The notes under the pieces: generated by a model
Databases searched by the model: none
The model's input: the letters and a program-made list of their open reading frames with translations, nothing else
Told to the model about the DNA's origin: nothing
Made by a program: the position numbers and the translations under genes
Part shown: positions 37,901-49,900 of the stretch, piece by piece
Layout: every line of letters begins with the position of its first letter
Numbering within the stretch: position 1 is the first letter of the stretch
Assembly (NCBI GenBank): GCA_947184155.2
Contig: CAMXCT020000824.1
Location: 616,001-680,000 of the forward strand
Origin: Cladocopium goreaui
Taxonomy: Eukaryota > Sar > Dinophyceae > Suessiales > Symbiodiniaceae
Reading direction: 5' to 3'
DNA length: 64,000 bases

Positions 37901-40900
37901 ATATATTCTATAAATGGGGTTTTCTATTCGTACTTATAACTGGTTTTTCACTTGGGCCATAACTGTACAATCAGCAGTTCTCGGCCATAGAAAAATCCAC
38001 GGCCGATCGCACCAGGCATACAGTCTTTCGGGATTTGAAACCTGCAGCTCGGTTGCCTTGGCTCGGAGATGAGGTCATAAAAAGAAGCAGATCCCATGGA
38101 TTCCGATGGTTAATGATGGTTAATGATGGTTAATAATGGTTAATAATCACTGGTTGGTGGTGACTGGAACATGGCTGAAATATGTTCCCCAATAGGAACT
38201 GGATGATGATCCAATCTTTTTCGAAGTCCATCATTTTTCAGAGGGCTAGCGAAAAACCACCAACCAGATCAGGTTCCCCTTTTTTTGGCCATGAGTTTTT
38301 ACGGGGAATCCCCCATGGCGCAACAAGCCCAGAGGGGCTCATCCGGAGGCTCATCCCACAAGAATTTCACAGGAACTCGCCATCGTCCCAAGAGTGAGGT
38401 CCTTATGGAATGATGGTGAACGTAGGGGTACCAATATCATCCAATATCCACAAAAAACATCTGATATCCACAGTGTCCACAGTTGACGTTTTGCAGGGCA
38501 TGATCGTGTCAATGTACGCATTTAGATGCATTTAGTACCCAGTTGCCAAACTGTATCAAACTGTTTTGCAAATCCGGCTGTTTTGCCACAAAAAGCAGTT
38601 AGCAGACCCGGCTGTTCCATCAATGCCGCAAGACTCATAAAGTGGATCCGATGCATCTCTTTTACTCGGGTTTATGGAGATTTGGGGAGGCAAAGGTGCA
38701 ACCGCAACGAAAACCGAGTGGAGACAGCAGATGCGCCTACCGAGTGTAGCGGCTTACCTACTGGAATGTGGAGAATGTGGAAAGAATCCTCGAATCGATG
38801 CCCCCAGAGGATGAATAGTTGTCTAAACCCCATTGCCATTAACCATAGCTATACGGTAACGACATTTAAATATGTGGAGGGCGGGCCAGACCGCAAGGCC
38901 CCGGAGGTAGTATGAAATACCAGTTCGTATATTTAAATGTAGTTGCAGTATGTTTAAATGAATTGGATTCCGTATGTTTAAATGGCTGGGCAGGCCAAGG
39001 AAAACCTTCCCGGAGGTAGTCTAAAATACCTGTTCGTATATTTAAAAATCCGTATATTTAAATGTAGTTACCGTATATTTAAGTATCATAAACCGTAGCT
39101 ATTGGAGTTATAAACCAACTTAGCTATCGTTTACTGGGGCCCCACATAGCAGTTGATCCGAATTCTTCAGGACCAACGCAAAGGTCAACAACTCATTCCC
39201 AATGGTAACGAATCCCAAATGGCAACTGTGACTATCCCGACATGTCTTTAATGTGTTCCAATCATTTTCACAGTTGATCAACATCCTATACTCATGTTTG
39301 TTTTCCTATCCCATATGCTCCATGTATGGTATATTTACCTACAAAACTGGGTGATTTTGTTCGGGCAAATGTTGGCATTCATATTCCATACATGGAGCAT
39401 ATGGGTATTTGGTGATGATTTTGGAGTGCCTGATCAGGGGCGAAGAGTGCCATAAGGACAATGTGGTCATCGATGAGTCCCACCATGCCTTGTTGACGGA
39501 CTTCGGCTTGTCCAAGGAGATCATCGATGGGGAAAGCAACCAGAAAAAATGGATGTTTTGACGAGGGTTTAACCATGGTTTTAAGGGTTTCACAACCCGG
39601 TATGTGTTAATTGATAAATGGTTGTTGAATTATAAACTATGGTTTAACTATATATATATATATGTGGTTTAATGGGATTAACTATATATACATATTATAT
39701 ATATGGTTGAATCATCATCATCATCACCAAGACCATCATCATCATCATCATCATCATCAAGAAAGTACTGTGAATCCTGGTCTTAGCCAACCAGGAGTGA
39801 TAGATTAGGTTTTGACCACTGCTTAATTGCCGTTTTGGCATCGCTGAAGTGCGTTTGGACGAAAAAAGAGCGCTAAACGACGATATGGCTGACACTTAAG
39901 TGAGACTTACCCTCCAGGAACTAAACATGGCTATGGAAAACGTTTAAAGATTATCTACCCATTAAAATCCAAAAAAATGGTGAGGTGCCGTAGATATGTT
40001 AAGTGTGCCAGATGGTAAGTTGCTGTGTTCCTCAATTTCGATTCTTTCAGGGGCTCGTTCTCAGATGTACTTCCGGGGGCGAGCTGCGCGGACAAAATTG
40101 TGATAGCTTATACTGTCTAAAGTCAGTTGGGTATGGTGAATCCTATTGCTTTACTGACACAATATGATTAGTTTCGTTACAAATCATGGAAAGTATGGCT
40201 ATGCTGCACTATCTATGGATAGGTGCGTCTCGATCACCACCTTGGTGAAACCAACGTTCCCCCATCGTAGAATCAATTACCCTCCAGTAAACTAACAGTT
40301 TGCTATGGAAAATGGTCCATTTATAGTGGATTTACCTATGGAAAATGGTGATTTTCTATAGTTATTTTAAATTACCATAGGGTAGAATCATGTGTCCCCA
40401 CTGGTGTTTTAACATAGCCATGGAAGCCATGGCCCATAGAAATAGATGATTTTCCCAGCGAACTAAACCTCCATTTATAAGGGATTTTCCATGGCTATGT
40501 TAAATAACCATATGGTATCACTGGGGATCTGTATCCCATATGCGAACCATGGTGCTGGAATATGAATCCCAACATTTGCCCGAACAAAATCACCCAGTTT
40601 TGCAGGTAAATATACCATACATGGAGTCATATGGGTATTGTTACACCATATTATTTTGACAAACTTACAATGTTTGCTATATTCTCATATATGTAGTCGC
40701 TTGCAAGTTTAAGAAATGATCATCCAGCCGCATTTGGTCTGCACAAATTATAGCGAGGACAGCCGAGGCAACGAGGCAGGTTGCAGGAATTAGTGAGGTC
40801 AGCCCTTAATTTGCTCATCAGAATTAGCCGACCTCGACGAGGTAGCCTTGCATTGGTTCTGTTGCATGCTTGGGCTTGGCTAGAAAAACTTTTTGGGGGG

Positions 40901-43900
40901 CCAGAGGCCGGTCAGCAGGCAAGGAAGGAAAAAAAACTTTTCAGGCCCCAAAAAGTTTTATTTTCTACCGCCAGAGGCCGGTCAGCAGGCAAGGAAGGAA
41001 AAAAAACTAAAAAAACTTTTCAGGCCCCAAAAAGTTTTATTTTCTATCGCCAGAGGCCGGTCAGCAGGCAAGGAAGGAAAAAAAACTTTTCAGGCCCCAA
41101 AAAGTTTTATTTTCTATCGCCAGAGGCCGGTCAGCAGGCAAGGAAGGAAAAACAACTTTTCAGGCCCCAAAAAGTTTTATTTTCTATCGCCAGAGGCCGG
41201 TCAGCAGGCAAGGAAGGGATCAAAAAACTTTTCAGGCCCCAAAAAGTTTTATTTTCTATCGCCAGAGGCCGGTCAGCAGGCAAGGAAGGGATCAAAAAAC
41301 TTTTCAGGCCCCAAAAAGTTTTATTTTCTATCGCCAGAGGCCCGCTTCGTGGGTTGACGGCTGCAGAAGCAGTAGCATTCAGAGTTGCTCCAGAAGAGCA
41401 TTGCATCTCTGCGATGATGTCAGAGATGTCACCACCCAAGCGCAAGAAGCGCAAAGACCGATCAGACTCAGATTTAAAAATCCCTGCAAGAGACCGTGGA
41501 TCGTGGAAAAAAACTTTTCGGAAGCTGAAAAGTTTTTTTCCTTGGGGTTGGACCCTGGAAAGAAGGCCCACAAGCTACTTTCTTCCTTCGAATTAACGAG
41601 GTAAAGCCTTAATTTGCACCTGCAAATTAACGAACGAGGACAGTAATCATGGGGAACAAATTAAGACACGAGGGAGACGAGGTAAGAATTAAAGTAATTT
41701 GGCCAGATTTGGTGCAAACGTATGTTTTGTTTTGTCATATCTTCATGAATCAACATGAGTATCATGTACCATCATTATTTGTCTACATGTGTTGTTCCTT
41801 TACATCTATGTTTAACCAATGTTTTATCAATGTTTTTTCCTTCTAGACAAGTTCTAAAAATCTTGTTTTTGATTTCAGGTTTCATAATTGCATATACTCA
41901 TACATATTACATTTGTTTTATTAAGTTATATTATATTATATTAAAATTAAATTAAATTAGTATTATATTATATTAGTATTATAGTATATATCATATTGTA
42001 TAGTATTATTCTTTTTAATATTATATAATATTTATTTTTAATATAATATTGTATTTTATACAATATTATCTCTTATACAATATTATCTATCATACCATAT
42101 AAAATTTTCAAATATATTATATACTATTATATATATTATATTATAATATATTATATTATACTATACTCTACTATATTATGTTATATATTATGTTATATAC
42201 TATACATTAAATATGATATATGATTTGTTATATATTATGTTATATATATTATATATTATATTGTATATATATATATGTATGTATATTACAATTCTGTACA
42301 CGTATTTATTGGTATGTACACATGCGCTATGGTCAAAACAGCGTCTTTTCTTCTTTAAAATTTCAGACATGTGCAGCACAATGGTGGGATGATTTGACCC
42401 CATGCGTTCACCATGGCACCAATGAACATATATGGATGGTTAATGGCGCTTAGTGGTTAATGGTTAACGGGGTTACTTAGGTAACCACCAACTGGAATAG
42501 TTAACTACAGTACTAAACTATAACTTAAACTATAACTATAGTACTATGTTACTATACCTATTCATAGTGGTTTGGAATGGTTTATAAATATTTATAACAT
42601 CTTATAACAAATAGTTGTGGTTATGATAATCATGATGTATGGATGGTTAATGGTGCTTAGTGGTGATGAATTAGTATTAATGGAGATCAATGGAAATAAT
42701 GGGACAATATAATGTTTTTTTCTTGATGGGAATATTATGGTATATAATGGAAATATCTGGGTCAATTTCATCACGATTTCACTGTCCTCACTGGAAATCA
42801 TGGTCAATAAGGGAAATCATCCCCAGATGACTATGATTTACTCATTATAAGTGGGGCCTTTTGCTGTGATGTTGGTCTACATAGGCTTGGTTTTTGTTTC
42901 CGATGTGATGACTGTCTGTTCCTTATTTGTCTGACCATTGGCTGTGAGGGTACAGGACTCTGGACCGGTCATCCTCTGCGGCGTTCCGTCGCTGGGGGAG
43001 GGCCGATTGCGAAGTATGTGGGCCTTAACTCAGGTTAGTGAAATATGATAATTTACCCAGATATGTACATATATATATATATATCCGGGATATATGTACA
43101 ATATATAGATGCAATATATATATATTATACAATATTTACAATACTCATCTTTTCCACGCAATACAATTTTTATTTAGAGTACGTGTGTCTATATATACCT
43201 GATATATTTACACACATTATACATATACGCATCATATACACATAATAACACACATACTAAAACTAACAAACATAGTAATCATATAAGAATACATGTTTTT
43301 CCCCACCTGCCAGGTGAGGGTTGTTAGATTTTATCAGAGCTGTTCTCCTCCTCCTCCGCCTCCGCATCCTCCTCCTCCTCGTCCTCCTCCTCCTCCTCGC
43401 AGTCCAGATCCCAGTGGGCACTGCCGGACCTCAACCGCGAGCGCCAGATCCCAGTGGGCACTGCCGGACCTCCACCGCGAGCTCCAGATCCCAGTGGGCA
43501 CTGCCGGACCTCAACCGCGACTTCCAGGTTGCAGTGGGCACTGCCGGACCTCAACCGCGACTTCCAGATCGCAGTGGGCACTGCCGGACCTCAACCGCGA
43601 CTTCCAGATCCCAGTGTGCACTGCCGGACCTCAACGGCCAGATAGAATGCCAGAAGATATGCCAAATAGAATGCCAGAAGATATGTCAGAAGATATGCCA
43701 GAACATATGCCAGAAGATATGCCAGAACATATGCCAGAAGATATGCCAGATAGAATGCCAGAAGATATGTCAGATAGAATGCCAGAAGATTTGCCAGATA
43801 GAATGCCAGAAGATATGCCAGAACATATGCCAGAAGATATGCCAGATAGAAAGCCAGATAGAATGCCAGAAGATATGTCAGATAGAATGCCAGAAGATTT

Positions 43901-46900
43901 GCCAGATAGAATGCCAGAAGATATGCCAGAAGATATGCCAGAACATATGCCAGGAGATATGTCAGATAGAATGCCAGAAGATTTGCCAGTAAGAAAATGT
44001 ATAAATGCCATGGTGGGGATCATTCGAAGTGAAGTAATTTATCTCATATATTCTACTATTGCATATTATTATACATATATATATACACATGGATCCAAAC
44101 ACTGTCTAAGAAGGTACTTAACCCCCCAAATCATGCCCCAGTCCCACTTCCTAAGAAGGTATTTGGATCCATAGGGATTATATATCATCACCATTTTTTT
44201 ATAGGTAAATCAACTATAAATGGGCCATTTTCAATATGTTTTTGTATGTTTACCAGAGGATATATATATATATATACCCATAAGATCCATGTATGGTATA
44301 TATGGTAACATGGATCCCATCAATATACCCCAGTCATGTTAGCATATATACCAGCACCATGGATCCTATGGGATATATATTGTACCTTTCTGTAGCTATA
44401 CATTGGTTCCCTCCTGTCGCAGGAGGGCGTGGGGCAGCGCGGCACCAAATCCTTCTGTGGTTCCGTGGCCTTTCTGGCGCCCGAGATTCTGCTACGGAAA
44501 GGCCAGGCCGAAACGGCGCCGAGGGCCGGCGGAGGGCCGTTTCATAGGATTCAACCGGAAATTTCATGTGATTTTTTATGGGATTTGGGAATGTAAGATG
44601 AGAATTTATGGCACTTTATGGGATTTTAAAGGATATGTAATTAGATGTTATGGGAGTTTGATGTGAATTTATGGGACATTCATGCGATTTCATGAGGTTT
44701 GAGCAAATCAGATGGGGGATATCAACATTTTTTTGGAGGGAAATATCCCATGGGACATATAACCAACTTAATAAATCTTAATATGAGATATGGCTGTATC
44801 TGAAAATCATGTATACGGTATACGCTCAGGTGTGTTTTTCCCCACCTGCCAGGTGAGGGTTGTTAGATTTTATCAGAGTTGTTCTCCTCCCCCTCCTCCT
44901 CGGCTAGCTATCCTCCTGCTCCTCCTGCTCCTCCTCCGCCAGCATCTCCTCCACCACCTCTGCCTCCACTTCCACGTCCACTGTTGCCTTGCCAACTCTT
45001 CGCCAAGCTCTTCGCCAACGTCCGAGCTCAGTGTGCACCGCTGGACCTCAACCTGGGACCTTCCCAGCTCAGTGGGCACTGCTGGACCTCAACCTGGCCG
45101 CTGGGCCTCAACCTGGGACCTGCCCAGCTCAGTGTGCACCGCTGGACCTCAACCTGGGACCTTCCCAGCTCAGTGTGAACTGCTGGACCTCAACCTGGGA
45201 CCTGCCCACCTCAGTGTGCACCGCTGGACCTCAACGGCCAGATAGAATGCCAGAAGATATGCCAGATAGAATGCCATAAGATATGCCAGATAGAGTGCCA
45301 GAAGATATGCCAGATAGAATGTTAGAAGATATGTCAGATAGAATGCCAGAAGGTATGTCAGATAGAATGCCAGAAGGTATGTCAGATAGAATGCCAGAAG
45401 ATATGCCAGATAAAGTGCCAGAATGTTTGCCAGATAGAATGCCAGAAGATTTGCCAGATAATATGCCAGAAGATATGCCAGATAGAATGCCAGATGGAAT
45501 GCCAGAAGATATGCCAGAAAATATGCCAGAAGATATGCCAGGTAGAATGCCAGAAGATATGCCAGATAGAATGCCAGATGGAATGCCAGAAGATATGCCA
45601 GAACATCTGCCAGAAGATTTGCCAGGTAGAATGCCAGAAGCTATGCCAGATAGAATGCCAGAAGATATGTCAGATAGAATGCCAGAAGATTTGCCAGTAA
45701 CAAAATGTATAAATGTCATGGTGGGGATCACGCGAAGTAAAGTAATTTTATATAATGTATATATAATATATTTAATTGAAATTGCGGGGTAGCCTTGTTT
45801 TCAAACAACCCTATATGATTTTCCACGGGGACATTTTTTGGGAATCTACGGGAATATCATAGGATCCAAGATCCAAATGTAAAAAAAATGGTAGAACATG
45901 ATATCACTCAAAGGTGATTGGGATTTAATGTTAATGGGATGTCAATGAGGACCTCAATAATCAAAAAATAACATATACCTGCAAACCATGAACAGTTGTG
46001 TAGATACTACTTGTACAAACAAAAACTGAGGTTTAAACCCATGAGATTTTGGGGTTTGGGCACCATGTTCAGAAAAACCCACTAGGGGACTTGGTAAAGT
46101 TGCGGAGTTTGCAGTTGTTTTCTTTTTACATCCAAGACTTAAGAGTTGTTTCTTAACCATGAAACATACAGTAATGTTGATTACTGTAAACAAATGAATT
46201 TTGAAGCATCACACGTTAAGAGTTATCCATGGAAATACATGGGAATGCTGCATCAAAATTCGAACAATTAAGCTCCGAACCTTGGCATTTCAAGTATCAT
46301 AAAATGCAATTTTATATGATTTGGCCATACAAGATGAAGATTTATGAGCCATGGTATTGTAATCAATAATCTGTGCAAATTCATTTGCAACTTCACTGAC
46401 CTCACTTGCGCTAAATGATCTCAGGACTTTACCCTATATCCAAGGGATGTGAACATTGAAACACCGCTGCTTAGCTCAGATCTTCGTGTTTCCAGCCCAG
46501 GCGATGATGAGATCTACACGACTGCAATTCCAACCATTGCTACATTCCCATGACATGGGACAAAATAGGGTGCCCAAAATCTGGAACGTGTTATCAAAAG
46601 ACGTTGCCTACAGGATAGTACCCCAATTTGTTCGCCAAGTTGATTTTCTCTAGTCTAATATCTATAATATATATATATATATAAATGTTGGAGTTATGGT
46701 GGGTCTATGGTGAGTGTATGGTGAGTATAACAGCTAGCATGGGTTTATATAGTAACTAGGGAGCATGTTAGTGTATTCGGAGTTTCGAGACCCATATTCC
46801 TGCAGGTCACAACCACACGGTGGATATTTACAACCTCGGTGTGCTTCTGTACGACATGCTCACGGGTCTTCCTCCGCCCCTCCGTCCGCACGTAGCCTGT

Positions 46901-49900
46901 GATGTTTTTTCTCTGGGGGGGAAGTTCAGCCATTAATTCTGGGCAAATTCTAACGACCTCACTGCAACCTCGCTGGAATCATGGTTAAGAAGGGGTATCA
47001 TCCCAAAATTGTCTTATTGCAGGTTAGTGAATTATTATAATTTGCCTAGATTAATGATCATTGTGGATTTTTCATATCTGCGTTTTTCACTGGCAAGGAT
47101 TATGGTGAGAGCATGAAGCTCAAAATGATCCATGAATATATGTTTTTCTGAATGCAGTTAATTAATATGAAAGTCCCATGGATTTCTGGCAAACAGTGAT
47201 ATATGGTGGATTTCAATACTAAAATAGTCTAATTTGGATGATTTGGGGGTACCCCCATGACTTAGGAAACCTCCATACTGTGGATGGAAGAAACCCTGCA
47301 CCACCTTGGGCGTTTGAAACTTGATCAGTTCTATCCCTTCATGGCACTTTTTGAAGGGTTGAAACTTGAAACCCATCCTTAAAATCATGGGCTGAATAAA
47401 GCACCTGCCTCAACTGGTGCAGGATTTCTTCCACCCTCCACAGGCTTTGTCTATGTATGTCTACATCTGAACAACAAAGATGCGGATGTTTCTTACCATC
47501 CCCAGTTGTCCTCTGAGTTGCTCCTTTTCTTTTTCCGAAGTCTGTGGTTACCAGTTGACGACACGGTCAGCTCAGACATCTTGACCAAAAAAAACTAGGG
47601 CATGTTGTGTATCTATAAACTCTTATTTACCCTCTTGTAAACCAACATAACTATGGAAAATCACATTTTTTTAATGGGAAAACTCACTATACATGGCCAT
47701 TTTCAATAGCTATGTTAGTTTACCAAAGGGTAGTTGTATTTCATGAATTTTAAGTTTAAAACTGTTTCCACACTGATTTTGGTTTGGTACTTGAAACATT
47801 AGGAGGAAACCCTGTTCCATCCACTGATTAGTCATCATGTTGCGTCTTAAAAGATACCTTTTGATTTGGGGGTTAATCCTTTCACCCATATTCAGGCACA
47901 CCCAATTATGTCAGTTCAATGCTGGTTATATATTTCATGATGTACCATGATATCCCCATATTGTCGGTTATATTTCCTATTTGTGATTATCGATGTATTG
48001 TTATGTTCCCATTCTCTCTCCAAGCCACAAGCTCAAAATTGTTCAGGGCCGTTTTTGCATCATGGCACCTTGCTTAGGTTCTACCATCACGACAGGGAAA
48101 CCTTGTTCGCCAACATCAAGCATGCACGACTAGAGGCAGCTGGGACTGGCTTTCTTCAGTGCGGAATGGCTGGGAGAACCGTGGCTGGGGAGTTTTTCAA
48201 GGTAGGTTGATGTGAACATTGCCACATTGTGTATATATTATATACTACCGAGGAAGAATACCCTTAGTTTTGTGTTGGTTTGGAGTATTGAGGTATGTCT
48301 CTCTCTCTCTCTCTATGTGTGTGTGTGTAATTGTATATACGTATATATATATATATACAATACACGTACATTCCATGACTTGATTTGGTGTGCTGGTGAC
48401 AAAGACCTCTATGCTTTATTTTCTGCCACTGACTAAAGCACCATTTGACCATATTTCTAGCTCGAACATCCCAATTCCCAACAGCTACCATATCTATTCT
48501 CCATATTAAAACAATCGTAAATTGGTGCATATCATATTCATTCACATTCCCTAATATGAAACCATGAACTTTCATTTCAGGTGGGTTTTAAAGCAGTAAT
48601 CCCATCCCCTGTAATCAGATGTTGAGCAATCAGAAGTCCCACCTCAGATACAGTAGCGATAAAGCATCCCCTCGGCTGAAAATAGGCTACCACCCCCCCA
48701 TTCTGACATAGTTTCTGACATAATGTTTGGAAGTGTATATGACATATATATATATATATCAATACAACATTCTATCTGATATTCTTCCTTGGATATGCTC
48801 TGACATTCTATCTGACATTCTATCTGGCATCTATTCTGACATGCTTTCTGGCATATGTTTTGACATTCGCTTCTGGCTTTCTATCTGCCATGTGTTCTGA
48901 CACACTATCTTGCCGGTCTCTCTAACATTTTCTTCTGGCATTCTGCCTGGCATCTATTCTGACATTCTGTTTGGCATTCTATCTGGCATTCTCTCTGGCA
49001 AGTGTTCGGGTCCAGGCGTGCCCCACAGCATCCGGAGCTGGCGATATGCTGTTCGGAGGAAGAGGAGGAGGAAGAAGAAGAAGATGAGGAGGAGTGGCAC
49101 CTTTGTTAAAATCTAGAGACCCTCACCTAATTGGCAGGTGGGGAAAAAGAATGGTGTTCAGAGGCTTCATGGTTTTAAATTGGGCTTTAAATCGCTGATC
49201 ATACTGTTCTTCACATGTTTGGGGTATCCCGGTCTTTCCGACATTCAGCGACACCCAAGTCGGGTTCCATGAACCGTCTCAGGTGACCAACCATGACCGT
49301 ATCATTCTGCATTGTCACAAGCGATGCATCCAATGATCGACAAAAATAGTTAGGATAGTTCTCTCCTCCTCAGACTTACAGCCCAACTAACAGTTTTAAA
49401 TGGGATGAACTAATTCTTGCAACTGTTTGATTATATGTCACTTCTATAAATCATGTTATCTAAACCAGTTATGACTCACAGGGCATATGGGATTCTTGCA
49501 CGTTAACTCACCATATCTTGTTGCTCATATTCCAAATATTCACATTGACTGGTTGGTTATCCCAAAAAATGTTTGGTTGGTGGTTTGGAACATTTTTCTT
49601 TTCCATAATACATGGGATAATCCTTCCCATTGACTAATATTGTTCAAAGGGGTTGAAACCACCAACCAGAATAACATTTAAGTCCAACTCAATCCAACTT
49701 AAAGTGTGTGTTTGTCCCGTTTAAACTTCAAGTCATCACAAACCCAGTGGTAAAAGTTGGTACATGTACAAGGTGAGGCCCCCAGTTGCAAGTTGGTTTA
49801 CAAACCCCTCTACTTACAGTTCGATTCCCCATAACACAGTTAACCAAGTGATTTCAACCATTAAACATAGCCTGGTTGATTGTTTACGAACTAGGGACTT

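Noticed and set aside
39421-39593. Minus-strand frames over exon 15
   Set aside because: Antisense shadow; the + strand has the DFG motif and conserved phases.
46745-46933. Minus-strand frame over exon 17
   Set aside because: Shadow of the kinase alpha-F exon on the opposite strand.
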